From: JAWKWA01 sp041397765
Lineage (GTDB): Bacteria > Pseudomonadota > Alphaproteobacteria > Rhizobiales > Hyphomicrobiaceae
DNA: 64,000 nucleotides
Direction of reading: 5' to 3'
Assembly: GCA_041397765.1 (NCBI GenBank)
Contig: JAWKWA010000006.1
Span: 62,001-126,000 of the forward strand
Below are positions 9,423 through 18,495 of the stretch, one piece after another. A program made the position numbers and the translations under genes. The notes below the pieces were generated by a model. That model was not told the origin of the DNA, made no database searches, and was given only the letters and a program-made list of their open reading frames with translations. The first letter of the stretch is position 1. Every line of letters starts with the position of its first letter.

Positions 9423-10936
9423 CTACTCGCAATAGCTCGATGAGCGGCGCGGTTGCAGATCGAGGTGGAAATGGTCGCGGTGGGCCTCGTTGGCCTCGGG
9501 GCCGAGCACGGTGCCGAAGCGCTTGCAGGCACCGGCATGGACGGCGATCAGGAAGCGGGCCTCGGGCGTTGCCGGCACGAGGGCGGCCGGACGGGGGTGA
9601 TGTGGCCGCGCCGGCGCGCCGGCAGGACGAGACGGGCCGGCTTGGCGAGGTCCGCGGCCGTGCCGGGGCTACCGGTGTCACCGGTGGCGCCGAGGCCGGC
9701 TGGCTCGGAGATCTTCGGCTTGGGCGTCCCCGACGCGGTCGATGAGGCCCCGCCGGCGGGCTCGGCGGTCGCGGCCGCTGCTGCTTTCGCCCTCGCCGCG
9801 GCCTCGGCGGCCTTGTCCGCCCGCGCCTTCTCCGCCGCCTCGGCGTCTCGCAGCGTCGTTCCCCAATGTTCGGCGACCACGGCCCGCCGCCCGCCCTCGA
9901 GACGGAAAGCACCGATATCGAGGGCATTGGCGAGGGCATGCTCGGATAACTTCTGATCGGCCGCACCATAGCGGTTGCGACAGACATAGGCCGAGGCATT
10001 GTCGAGGCCGGTCACCGGCGCACCGAGCGTGCGCCTCGCCTCGGGCTCCACCGTGTCGCGGAGCCATTCGGAGAGGGCGGCGAGCATCCGGCAGTTCATG
10101 ACGGCGGGCGGATCGAGGACGACTTTCGGAGCGCTGCCGACCGAGCGGACCTCGATGGGCTGGGGCGTCCCGCAAGCGCCCTTGCGGATCGGCGCGACAT
10201 ATCGGAACTCGGCCACGACCTTGGCAGCGATCGCCTCGCATTCGGCATGCGCGGCGGCGACGTCCTCGGGGCTCCAGATGTCTGCCGGTTTCGGTGCTGC
10301 GGCCTTGCGGCGGGGATCGGGCGTGGGAAGGGGCATGGTGAGGGCGACGCGACCGGGCGCCTTCGCGGGCCGGTCGGCGAGGCGGCGGGGATCTGGTTCG
10401 GGAGCAGGCATCGGGCCTTGCCTCTCGCTGCCGCCGCGGCCGGCGGCGCTGTCCCGCCGCTTGCGGGTCGATCTTCGGTCAGGGATCGGGTCCGGCGGGA
10501 TTGCGAGGGCCGCCGTCTCACCATCGGCTCCGCTCGCCGGCTCGCTGCCTTCCGTATCGTCGTCGCCCCGTCCCGCTTCGGCGGGGCTGTCAGGATCCGT
10601 CGCGGTAGTCCCCGTCGCGGTAGTCCACTTCGCGGTCGGGCCCGGATCGGTGCGCAGCGGGCTGTCATAGGCTGCAACCGAGGCGCGCAGGCGGGCCCAG
10701 GGACTGAGCTCGGGCAGCGGCGGGACGACCTCGCGGCCGGTCGCCTTGTGCTCTCGGCCGGTGGTGCGCGAAGGGATCGAGAGAGCGCGCGGGATCGGCG
10801 GCGGCGGCGTGGTCCTCTTTCCGGCCGATGCGGGACCGGTGAACGGCCAAGCTGCGAGGAGGGCTGCGACAAGGCATAGGGCGAGCAGGAGCCGGGACGC
10901 ATCGCGCGTGAACGCCCTGCCACGATCTGCCCGCAT
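9423..10936 (-). CDS. Extensin-like LAS-type peptidase, frameshifted near the C-terminus
   Basis: The protein starts at 10936 with a signal peptide (LLLALCLVAALLAAWPF), has a long proline/arginine-rich low-complexity region, then the extensin-like C-terminal domain (ALSEWLRDTVEPEARRTLG, YVCRNRYGAADQKLSEHALA, NALDIGAFRL). The domain resembles LAS metallopeptidases, with H and D of SEHALANALDIG as zinc ligands. The uninterrupted frame stops at 9548 with unrelated residues after an AC5 run at about 9593-9598. Adding one C restores FLIAVHAGACKRFGTVLG, EANEAHRDHFHLDLQPRR and a stop at 9423-9425. HRDHFHLD supplies the last zinc ligand, so as written the product would lack it. Probably periplasmic and acting on cell wall; no operon partner. 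Confidence 0.82.
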
Positions 10937-11194
10937 TCCCAGACTTGCTCCTTGCGATGCGCCAGTCGCGGCGGCGGTTCCAGTCTCTCGGTGACCTGTG
11001 CCGAAATCATGATCGGCGGCGGCCGTTTTCGCCTTGCGGCCGCGCCATCATGGCGGGGAAATCCTGACGCGGCGTCAAGAGAGGGCTCGTGCCGACGGCC
11101 GGTTCGTGATGGAAGAAGCGCATGGGCGGTGCGGGGCGCGGTGTCATGGAAGACGCGGGGGCGCCTTGGGCGGATCGATCAGTCGGGAGCGGTC

Positions 11195-12247
11195 ATGGAA
11201 GGGTCTTCGAGTGGAGCGGCGGGACAGGCGGGCGGTACGGACCTCGACATCCGTGTCGAACATGCGCTCGGCCTTTTCGTGCTGGCGCCCGGCAACGAAG
11301 GCTCGCGCCTGGGGGCCGCCCGCCGCGCGGCGATCCTCGAAGCGCTGGAACGTCAGGGCCGCGATCCGCTCGTCTATTGCGGTCTCGTCCGCTCGGCGGT
11401 GGCGGGCGCCTTTCTCGACGATGGCGATCCCCGGCCGAAGGCGGAACAGGAGGCAGGCGGAGAGCGGCTTCCAGAGGTCCGCGCGGCGCTGGGCGATATC
11501 TGGCGCATGGACCGTCACGTGAAGCCGGTGGCGGCGCTGATCGACGGTCCGCTCGGGGGAACGGCGGCCGGCTTCGTACAGGCCATGGTCCACAAGGTGG
11601 CGTGCGAGCACTACCGGCTGATGCCCTTCGGGCGGGGCGCGAGCTTCCTCGACACACTCGGCCTTGCCCATCCCCTGGCCCGTGCGGGCGTCGGCATGGG
11701 CCGGCTCCTGGCGCTCACCGGACGGCCCGTCGGGCGTGCCGATGCGGTCGGTCTCGGTCTCGCCACCATGGCGATCGACGCCGGCGAGACGGCGACGATC
11801 GAGGCGGCGCTGGCAGACGCCGACCCGATCGATCCGGTGCTCGATGCCCGCGCCCGGCCGGTTGGCGAGGGGCCACTGACGAGGCTGACCGGGATGATCG
11901 AGGAAACGCTCGGTGCGCCGAGCGTCGGGGAGGGCATCGCCCGGCTGCGGGCCGTCGGCGGGCCACTCGCCGGGGAGGCGGCGGCGATCGCCGGCGAGAT
12001 CGAGGCGCGCGGGGTGATCGAGCGGTCGCTCGTCTGGCGGCTGGTCGGGGAGGCGGCATCGGGCGATCTGAGGAGCGCGCTTCGGCTCGAATATCGGGTG
12101 CAGGCCTGGTGCGCGGCGCATGGCGGCAGGCAAGCGGCGAGGACGGCCGAGGCGGAGCGGATCGCGGCGGAGGTGCTCGGCTCGCCCGCAGAGGGAGGAG
12201 AGCTCGATCTGCCCGATCTCAACGTGGCGCCGGCCGCGATCGGCTGA
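11195..12247 (+). CDS. Crotonase-fold protein, 3-hydroxyisobutyryl-CoA hydrolase-like, catalytic acids not conserved
   Basis: This 350-residue protein follows the HIBYL-CoA hydrolase branch of the enoyl-CoA hydratase family. Recognisable blocks are KPVAALIDGPLGGTAAGFVQ at about residues 110-130 (CoA-binding loop region), GRLLALTGRPVGRADAVGLG, and the C-terminal region with LADADPIDPVLD and IEETLGAPSVGEGIARL. The segment that normally carries the catalytic Glu and Asp (MPE...GLFPDVGG) reads MPFGRGASFLDTLGLAHPLA, so those residues are missing. The ATG at 11195 has GGGAG six bases upstream; a longer in-frame start at 10952 encodes 81 unrelated residues. It is divergent from the extensin-like gene. 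Active enzyme, altered chemistry or a non-catalytic CoA-binding protein are all possible. Confidence 0.75.
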   Translation: MEGSSSGAAGQAGGTDLDIRVEHALGLFVLAPGNEGSRLGAARRAAILEALERQGRDPLVYCGLVRSAVAGAFLDDGDPRPKAEQEAGGERLPEVRAALGDIWRMDRHVKPVAALIDGPLGGTAAGFVQAMVHKVACEHYRLMPFGRGASFLDTLGLAHPLARAGVGMGRLLALTGRPVGRADAVGLGLATMAIDAGETATIEAALADADPIDPVLDARARPVGEGPLTRLTGMIEETLGAPSVGEGIARLRAVGGPLAGEAAAIAGEIEARGVIERSLVWRLVGEAASGDLRSALRLEYRVQAWCAAHGGRQAARTAEAERIAAEVLGSPAEGGELDLPDLNVAPAAIG

Positions 12248-12304
12248 GCGGCAGAAACACCATCGGGAACGGCTCATCCGAATACGGAAACTTTACCTCG
12301 TTCC

Positions 12305-12319
12305 TTAAGCACGTTTTAG
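12305..12319. promoter_or_regulatory. Possible CtrA-type site upstream of ldtR
   Basis: TTAA, seven bases, then TTAG matches the CtrA consensus TTAA-N7-TTAA at seven of eight positions. It lies 71 bases before the ldtR start. A single near-match is weak evidence on its own; a TTAACCAT octamer occurs upstream of ldtP as well. Confidence 0.3.
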
Positions 12320-12389
12320 CGGCTCGCCGGTAATTTGCCCTGCAACAAGACGAACAACCGCGTCAGACAGGATACGAGGCAGGGCTGAA

Positions 12390-12923
12390 ATGAGCGTCGC
12401 ATTCGATCTCAACAAGCACAAGGCATCCGATCATTCGCAGACGGAGCGGGCCGCCGAGGCAGAAGCGCTGAAGGTCGAGTACCTTCAGGCGCTGCGGCTG
12501 GTCGAGCGCCTGCACCGTCTGCTCCTCGACGTCATCAAGGACGAGTTCGACAGGATCGGGCTCTCCGAGGTCAACAGCGTGCAGGCCCTGCTGCTCTACA
12601 ATATCGGCTCGGCGGAGCTGACGGCGGGCGAGCTGAAGACGCGGGGCTACTATCTCGGCTCGAACGTCTCCTACAACCTGAAGAAGCTGGTCGACTCCGG
12701 CTACATCCACCACAAGCGCTCCGAGACGGATCGCCGGTCGGTGCGGATCAGCCTGACCGACAAGGGCCGCGAGGCCTGCACGATCGTCGAGGAGCTCTAC
12801 AACCGCCAGCTCAAGTCGCTCGAGGCGGTCGGCGAGATCTCCGAGCGCGACATGCGGATGCTCAACCTGTCGCTGATGCGGCTCGAGCGCTTCTGGTCGG
12901 ACCAGATCCGCTACCGGCTGTAG
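12390..12923 (+). CDS. ldtR: LdtR, MarR-family regulator of the L,D-transpeptidase gene
   Basis: The 177-residue protein is a winged-helix MarR-family regulator: dimerisation helices from about residues 27-60, recognition region KTRGYYLGSNVSYNLKKLVD at about 90-110, and the wing KRSETDRRSVRISLTDKGRE at about 117-137. The sequence closely fits the LdtR group, which in Rhizobiales (including Liberibacter) activates the adjacent L,D-transpeptidase gene and influences osmotic and acid tolerance. The gene is followed by a strong Rho-independent terminator and then by ldtP on the same strand, so the two genes are separate transcription units, consistent with regulation in trans. Confidence 0.92.
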   Translation: MSVAFDLNKHKASDHSQTERAAEAEALKVEYLQALRLVERLHRLLLDVIKDEFDRIGLSEVNSVQALLLYNIGSAELTAGELKTRGYYLGSNVSYNLKKLVDSGYIHHKRSETDRRSVRISLTDKGREACTIVEELYNRQLKSLEAVGEISERDMRMLNLSLMRLERFWSDQIRYRL

Positions 12924-12967
12924 GGGGTGCGCGCCAGCGGGCGAGGCCTCACGAAATTGGCAGCGAG

Positions 12968-12999
12968 CGGGCTCGACGCGTGGCGTCGGGCCCGTTTTT
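12968..12999 (+). terminator. Rho-independent terminator after ldtR
   Basis: CGGGCTCGACG at 12968-12978 pairs with CGTCGGGCCCG at 12984-12994 across a five-base loop, with one mismatch, followed directly by five T residues. It begins 44 bases after the ldtR stop codon. Confidence 0.85.
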
Positions 13000-13487
13000 C
13001 TGTTGCCGAGACAATGCTTCGGGCTGTGGCGGCGGTGCTGCGCATCCCAGCGTCCGATCATGATCGCTGCCCGGTTATGCTTGCCCCGAAGGGGGCGAAT
13101 GTGCATTGTCTCGCACTCGGTTCGCATATTCGAGGGCGCACCGGGGACGAACAGTCTCCGGTGGCGGGTTTTGCGGGAAGCCCTGAAAGTTGCGGTTGCG
13201 TTCCGCCCGGCAGCAGTGCCGGGTTCGTCCATGTGTGTGCCCAGGCAGGCAGCTCGTCACCCGGCCGCGATCCGCGCCGGGTCGGGCCGGCCGATCCGCC
13301 CGGGCGTGCCGTTGCGTGACTGGAGCACATCCTCGACAGACGGTCCCTCGATATGAAGAACGACATGACGCTCAGGTCCGGTACGGCAGGTCGCGGTTTG
13401 TTAACCATGACGCCGCACTCTGGGGCCTGCAGCACCTTGCGGCTGCGCGTTGAAGCCTGTTCGTCTTCGTTCCGCGGAGTAGTTATC
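13000..13487 (+). promoter_or_regulatory. Intergenic region ldtR-ldtP with TTAACCAT octamer
   Basis: No gene is seen between the ldtR terminator and ldtP. The octamer TTAACCAT at 13401-13408, 80 bases before the chosen ldtP start, is identical to a known form of CtrA binding half-site. The region is also where an LdtR operator would be expected, but I cannot identify one by eye. An ATG at 13353 is in frame with ldtP, so part of the region could be translated if that start is used. Confidence 0.4.
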
Positions 13488-15401
13488 GTGCAGCGTCTGC
13501 GTCACTTCCGTTCGACCGCCATCGCCTTCGCCACGGTGGCGACGGCGGCGATCGCCACCCTGATCACCGCACCCGATACGAGCCGCGCCGATCCACCGAC
13601 CTGGCTGTCCTCGACGCCGGCGCCGGCGAAATCCGAGGCGGGCAAGGCCGATCTGCCGGCCGCCAAGCCGGCCGAGACCGCGGCGAAGGCTGCAACCGCG
13701 CCCGCCGTAACCAAGGATACGGCCGAAACCAAAGATCCCGCTGCCAAGGCGGCCGGGACGCCGAGCGAGCCGGCGAGCACGGTCGCCGCCAAGTCCGACG
13801 ATGCCGCCACCACTTCGGCGGCGACCGAGGGCACGGCGCGCACGACCGGCGTCGTCGTCGAGGGCGCGGCCGCAAGCAGCGAAGCGGCAGCCAAGCCCCA
13901 GCGCAAGGCCAAGCGCGACGACAGCAAGGGCAAGAAGAAGGCCGAGGAGACCGCTTCCGTCGAGCCGGAGGTCGAGCCTTCGCCGATCGTCGCGCCGAAG
14001 CGCTCGATCGGCCGGCGCGGCGATGCGGGCGACGACACCGCCTCGTCCGGTACCGGCGGCGGCCTGTTCAGCTGGTTCCAGACGGCGCCCGTCGACGATG
14101 CGACGGCCTCGGCCGACGACGATGTCGATGCCGAGCCGGTGGCGAACGGCAAGAAGCCCGCCAAGCGCTATCACACGACGGCTGGCTATACGGCCGAGGA
14201 CGACGATCAGTCGGGGGGCGGCCTCGGCGGCGGCCTCGATTTCTGGGGCAGCGGCACTGCCTCGCAGGGCAGCATCGATGGTGGCGTGCCGACGCTCTCT
14301 CCGGCCAATGTCGAGCCCCTGAAGGCGGCCATCGCGCGCTATCGCCAGATCGTCGCCAAGGGTGGCTGGCCGATCGTGCCGATGGTGCAGATGGGCCCGG
14401 GCATGCAGGGCGAGATGGTGCTGGCGCTGCGCCGCCGGCTCGAGATCGAGGGCGACCTCGCGCCGGGCTCGGCCTATTTCAGCGAGCAGCTCTTCGAGCA
14501 GTCGCTGTCGCTCGCCGTGCAGCGCTTCCAGATGCGCAACGGCCTGAAGCCGACCGGCGATCTGCTCGACACCGATCTCTCCAAGAACGGTACCCGCACG
14601 CTGAAGGCACTGAACGTGCCCGCGACCGCGCGGCTGAAGCAGCTCGAGGCCAATCTCGACCGGCTGATGACCTTCCGCGGGCTTGCCGGCAAGCGCTACG
14701 TGATGGTCAATATCCCCGCCCAGCAGATCGAGGCGGTGGAGGATGGCCGCGTCGTGCTGCGCCTCGCCGGTGTGGTCGGCAAACCCGACCGGCCGAGCCC
14801 GCTGCTGACCTCGACGATCCAGCAGCTCAAGTTCAATCCGACCTGGACGCTGCCGCCGACGGTGGTGAAGGAGGATCTGATCCCCAAGGGCCGCAAGATG
14901 CAGGCGGCCGGCCAGGACGTGCTCGCCAAGTTCGGCATCGACGCCTATGGCGGCTCGGGCAAATTGCCGACCAGCTCGATCAACTGGAGCTCGCAGGCGG
15001 TCTTCGGCTACCGCTACTCGCAGCAGCCGGGCCCGGAGAACCCGCTCGGCTTCGTCAAGATCGACTTCCCGAGCCCGCAGTCGGTCTACATGCACGACAC
15101 GCCGTCGCCGCGGCTGTTCGAGAAGGCCTATCGGGCGGCGAGCTCGGGCTGCATCCGCGTTCAGCACATCGAGCGGCTGGCCGCCTGGCTGTTGCGCGAC
15201 AATGGCGACTGGTCGATGAACCGGGTCATGCAGATGAAGGCGACGGGCGAGTCGATGAATGTCAGCCTGAAGCGGCCGGTGGCGCTGCATTGGGTCTATA
15301 TCACCGCCTGGGCGAGCCCGGACGGCACGGTCTACTTCCGCCGCGACCTCTACAAGCGCGACGTGGCGCTCGGCGTCGACAAGATGGCCGCCGCCTACTG
15401 A
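13488..15401 (+). CDS. ldtP: LdtP-like L,D-transpeptidase (YkuD domain), exported
   Basis: The protein (637 residues from a GTG at 13488) has a signal peptide (IAFATVATAAIATLI), a long Ala/Lys/Glu-rich low-complexity linker to about residue 270, a peptidoglycan-binding region with LALRRRLEIEGDL and QRFQMRNGLKPTGDL, and a C-terminal YkuD domain. The domain has MHDTPSPRLF and AASSGCIRV, giving the catalytic histidine and the nucleophile C555. It forms 3-3 cross-links in peptidoglycan in the periplasm. The GTG was preferred because a signal peptide follows immediately; an in-frame start at 13353 would put 45 residues ahead of it. Neighbour LdtR is its likely regulator. A Rho-independent terminator follows. 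Confidence 0.92.
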   Translation: MQRLRHFRSTAIAFATVATAAIATLITAPDTSRADPPTWLSSTPAPAKSEAGKADLPAAKPAETAAKAATAPAVTKDTAETKDPAAKAAGTPSEPASTVAAKSDDAATTSAATEGTARTTGVVVEGAAASSEAAAKPQRKAKRDDSKGKKKAEETASVEPEVEPSPIVAPKRSIGRRGDAGDDTASSGTGGGLFSWFQTAPVDDATASADDDVDAEPVANGKKPAKRYHTTAGYTAEDDDQSGGGLGGGLDFWGSGTASQGSIDGGVPTLSPANVEPLKAAIARYRQIVAKGGWPIVPMVQMGPGMQGEMVLALRRRLEIEGDLAPGSAYFSEQLFEQSLSLAVQRFQMRNGLKPTGDLLDTDLSKNGTRTLKALNVPATARLKQLEANLDRLMTFRGLAGKRYVMVNIPAQQIEAVEDGRVVLRLAGVVGKPDRPSPLLTSTIQQLKFNPTWTLPPTVVKEDLIPKGRKMQAAGQDVLAKFGIDAYGGSGKLPTSSINWSSQAVFGYRYSQQPGPENPLGFVKIDFPSPQSVYMHDTPSPRLFEKAYRAASSGCIRVQHIERLAAWLLRDNGDWSMNRVMQMKATGESMNVSLKRPVALHWVYITAWASPDGTVYFRRDLYKRDVALGVDKMAAAY

Positions 15402-15483
15402 GCCGCCCGCAAGCAGGGTGCGGCAATCCGAGCCGCGCCCGGTGGTTGCAGCGGCTCGCCGCCTTGAGGCATGAGAAGAACAA

Positions 15484-15515
15484 GCCGTCGGCTCCCGACC
15501 GGGCCGGCGGCTTTT
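15484..15515 (+). terminator. Rho-independent terminator after ldtP
   Basis: GCCGTCGGC at 15484-15492 pairs with GCCGGCGGC at 15503-15511 (one G-U type pair), followed by TTTT and a T-rich stretch. It lies 82 bases after the ldtP stop codon. Confidence 0.75.
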
Positions 15516-15561
15516 CGTTTCGCGTGTCCCGCAGGGGACAGGCGGCAGCGCCGACCGGCCC

Positions 15562-15575
15562 TTGATTTGACTCAA
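15562..15575 (+). promoter_or_regulatory. FNR/FixK-like box upstream of hemA
   Basis: TTGATTTGACTCAA matches the FNR/FixK consensus TTGAT-N4-ATCAA at nine of ten conserved positions. It lies 210 bases before the hemA start codon. In several alphaproteobacteria hemA is induced under low oxygen through FixK or FnrL, so the location makes functional sense. No core promoter could be assigned with confidence downstream of it. Confidence 0.55.
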
Positions 15576-15784
15576 CGCAATGCAAATCTGCGATCGGGAC
15601 GGTTGGTCTGTCGATGCGCGCCCGCGGGGGATGCAAATCTGCCTCGACCCGTTCTCGACCATGTCGGGGCGCATCGGGCCGGCTCCGGCCGGAAAGCCGG
15701 GCTTGCATCGAGCCAGCCAGTGGCGGTGCACGAGCAAGTCGGCGCACGGAGCGAGGCAAAGTGCATACTGAGGAGGACGGCGCC

Positions 15785-17000
15785 ATGGATTACGAAGCCC
15801 AATTCGCAAGCGCCGTCGAGACCCTGAAGCGGGAAGGTCGCTATCGGGTCTTCCAGGATATCCGCCGGGAGTGCGGCTGCTTCCCCAATGCCGAGCACAT
15901 CGGCGCGGAAGGGCGCCGGCCGATCAAGGTCTGGTGCTCGAACGACTATCTGGGCATGGGCCAGAACCCGGACGTGCTCGCGGCGATGCACGAGGCGATC
16001 GACCGGGTCGGCGCCGGCTCGGGGCACGCGCAACATCTCCGGCACGACGCATTATCATGTCGAGCTCGAGGCCGAGCTCGCCGACCTCCACCAGAAGCCG
16101 AGCGCGCTCCTCTTCACCTCCGGCTACATCGCCAACGACGCCACGCTCTCGACGCTCTACCGCATCCTGCCGGGGCTCGTGGTGCTGTCGGACGAGAAGA
16201 ATCACGCCTCGATGATCGAGGGCATCCGGCGGGGCGGGGGAGCGGCCAAGATCATCTTCCGCCACAACGACCTCGCCGATCTCGAACGGCACCTGAGGAG
16301 CCTGCCGCGCGAGCAGCCCAAGCTCGTCGCCTTCGAGTCGGTCTATTCGATGGACGGCGACATCTCGCCGATCGGCGAAATCGCCGCTCTCGCGCGCCGC
16401 TACAACGCCATGACCTATCTCGACGAGGTGCATGCGGTCGGGCTCTACGGACCCAGCGGCGGCGGTGTCGCGGAGCGCGACAAGGTGCTCGGCGAGATCG
16501 ACATCGTCGAGGGCACGCTCGCCAAGGGTTTCGGGCTGATGGGCGGCTATATCGCGGCCTCGTCGGCCATCGTCGACGCGGTGCGCTGCCATGCGCCCGG
16601 CTTCATCTTCACGACGTCGCTGGCGCCGGCCGTCGTGGCGGGGGCGCTCGCCAGCGTCCGCCATCTGAAGGCATCCTCGGCCGAGCGGGCGGCGCACCAG
16701 ATGCGGGCGACGCGGCTGAAGACGCTGTTGCGGGCCGAGGGGCTGCCGCTCCTCGAGGGGCCGAGCCATATCGTGCCGGTGATGGTGGGCGACGCCCGGC
16801 GCTGCAAGGAGCTGACCGACCGGCTGCTCGAGGAGTTCGGCATCTATGTCCAGCCGATCAACTTCCCGACCGTGCCGCGCGGCACCGAGCGCATCCGCCT
16901 GACGCCGAGCCCGGTACACTCCGACGCCGACATGGCGGCGCTCGTCAGCGCGCTGGCGACGCTGTGGGAGCGCATGGGCCTCAGCCGCAAGGCGGCGTGA
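15785..17000 (+). CDS. hemA: HemA, 5-aminolevulinate synthase, with a frameshift at a G run
   Basis: The PLP enzyme condenses glycine and succinyl-CoA to 5-aminolevulinate, the first step of heme synthesis in alphaproteobacteria. Reading starts at 15785 after GAGGAGG: MDYEAQFASAVETLKREGRY, then PIKVWCSNDYLGMGQNPDVL. The frame breaks in a GGGG run at 16021-16024. Two extra G restore GAGSGGTRNISGTTHYHVEL, after which the second frame is intact to 17000, including DEVHAVGLYG and the lysine region EGTLAKGFGLMGGYI. Total length corrected by two bases gives 405 residues, exactly typical. As written translation would stop about 90 codons in. Since hemA is normally essential here, a sequence error or a second copy elsewhere must be considered. 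Confidence 0.9.
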
Positions 17001-17099
17001 AGGGGCGAGGTCTCACCTCGGTCGAAATCCAGGGCCCGGGATGGGGCCGCTCGGCCGGGCCATCTTGCCGCCGTCCGGCCGCCGTCGGTGCCTGCAGTC

Positions 17100-17687
17100 C
17101 TACAGCTTGCAGGTCTGGCGGAAGGCGTCGACCGCCGGCGTCGACTGGCGGGCCGTGATCGTCATCTCGACCCGGTCCCCGACGGCATTCGACATGGAGA
17201 CCCTGATCTGTCTGCGGGCCCCGGCAATGACGTCGAGAATGCCGTTCATGTAGAGTCGCCGGACGGTCAGGAAGCCATCGGGCAGGGTCTGATGGGGCGC
17301 GTAGCCGAATTTTTCCTCTTCCGGCGTCGTGAAGATGAAGATCGCCTCCTCCTCGCCATCGTCCTCGAGAAAGGCGATGTGGCCGGCAACGGGCGGGGGA
17401 CTGGCGTCGGAAGAGATGCTGATCGCGGCATAGGGGCTGACGCCCGCCGCGAGATGCTGGTGGCGGAACACCTTGAAGGCACGGTCGGTGGTGCGGATCG
17501 ACAACTCGACGCGATCCTCGCGGCAGACGATGGAGATCAACGAGCCGGCATCCTCGAGCCAGACATAGGCGATCGGCTCCCGGCCGAAATACCAGGGTGC
17601 CGTCAAGGCGCGCTCGATCGTTTCGGCTCGCGCCACCGTTGCGAGCGACAGGATGAGGCCGGCCGCGGCCAAGGCTCTGCGTATCAT
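17100..17687 (-). CDS. Secreted protein of unknown function
   Basis: This 195-residue protein has a clear signal peptide (ALAAAGLILSLATVARA, cleavage near residue 21) and GGGAGGAGAGG before the ATG at 17687. The mature part is a beta-rich sequence with two cysteines (IVCRED and RQTCKL at the very C-terminus) that could form a disulfide. No family is recognised with confidence; the layout (signal peptide, about 170 residues, C-terminal cysteine) vaguely resembles IalB-type periplasmic proteins. It is tail-to-tail with hemA and about 220 bases downstream of the AsnC-type gene on the same strand. Confidence 0.7.
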   Translation of the reverse strand: MIRRALAAAGLILSLATVARAETIERALTAPWYFGREPIAYVWLEDAGSLISIVCREDRVELSIRTTDRAFKVFRHQHLAAGVSPYAAISISSDASPPPVAGHIAFLEDDGEEEAIFIFTTPEEEKFGYAPHQTLPDGFLTVRRLYMNGILDVIAGARRQIRVSMSNAVGDRVEMTITARQSTPAVDAFRQTCKL

Positions 17688-17906
17688 GTCCTCTCCTCCC
17701 CCAAGTCTCCAGGGCTCACAGCCCGCGGCGGCCGAACCGCCCGCTGCCGCATTTTGAGGGGCAGCAAGGCGCACGACGCCATCTGGACGCCCTCCATGCT
17801 CGATGGCAAGGGCCGCACGAGGGTGGGGACAGGCAAGCGGGTCCGGCACCGTTGCGGCTCGATCTCCCTCACCCGCTCCCGCCACCGGCGGCACCCTCCT
17901 GGCGGC

Positions 17907-18377
17907 TCAGGCACCTGTCGGGATCTCGCCGTCGCGCTTGTAGGTCTTCAGAGCGAAACTCGAGCGGATGTCGCGGACGCTGGGCAATGCCAGGAGGCGG
18001 CGAATGATGGTGCGCTCGTAGGACGAGATGTCGGCGACCGCCACCTCGATCAGGAAATCGACGTCGCCCGAGACGAGATGACAGGCGACGACCTCCGGCA
18101 TGGCCGAGACGGCCGTGATGAAGGCGGTCGCCTCGGCGTCGCGATGGCGCTCGACCTTGACGCCGACGAAGACGGTCATGCCGCAGCCGAGGCGGTTGCG
18201 GTCGAGAAGCGCGCGATAGCCGGTGACGAAACCATCCTCCTCCAGGCGGCGCAGGCGACGCTGGCAGGGGGCGATCGACAGGCCGATCCGTTCGGAGAGC
18301 TCGGTGAGGGACACGCGGCCGTCGCGCTGGATCTCCTTCAGGATGCGGCGGTCGGTGTCGTCGAGCCGGTCGGCCAT
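17907..18377 (-). CDS. Lrp/AsnC-family transcriptional regulator (probable MdeR-type)
   Basis: The 156-residue protein has an N-terminal helix-turn-helix (DDTDRRILKEIQRDGRVSLT, ELSERIGLSIAPCQRRLRRL) and a C-terminal ligand-binding RAM domain with MPEVVACHLVSGDVDFLIEV. It starts at the ATG at 18377; a longer frame up to 18605 overlaps the divergent gene and lacks similarity. It is divergently arranged with a methionine gamma-lyase gene, the same pairing as mdeR-mdeA in Pseudomonas, where the Lrp-type protein activates the lyase gene in response to methionine. Two palindromes in the shared intergenic region are plausible binding sites. Confidence 0.9.
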   Translation of the reverse strand: MADRLDDTDRRILKEIQRDGRVSLTELSERIGLSIAPCQRRLRRLEEDGFVTGYRALLDRNRLGCGMTVFVGVKVERHRDAEATAFITAVSAMPEVVACHLVSGDVDFLIEVAVADISSYERTIIRRLLALPSVRDIRSSFALKTYKRDGEIPTGA

Positions 18378-18453
18378 GGTCGGGTCAGGGATCGGGTCAA
18401 GGATCGGCGCCTGGAGCGGGTTCAACGCGAGTTCGCTCTCGAATCTCGCCCGT

Positions 18454-18472
18454 TGCGCAAGTAATTTGCGCA
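18454..18472. promoter_or_regulatory. Palindromic operator candidate 1 (regulator/methionine gamma-lyase)
   Basis: TGCGCAA and TTGCGCA form a perfect 7-base inverted repeat separated by GTAAT. It lies in the 178-base divergent promoter region. Lrp-type regulators usually bind such short dyads. Confidence 0.6.
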
Positions 18473-18495
18473 TTCTCCGGCTGATCAGCAACGAA

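Noticed and set aside
13401..15809. Very long open frame (802 codons) on the minus strand opposite ldtP
   Set aside because: Arginine/leucine-rich composition with no family motifs; it mirrors the codon bias of ldtP, which has clear YkuD motifs on the other strand.
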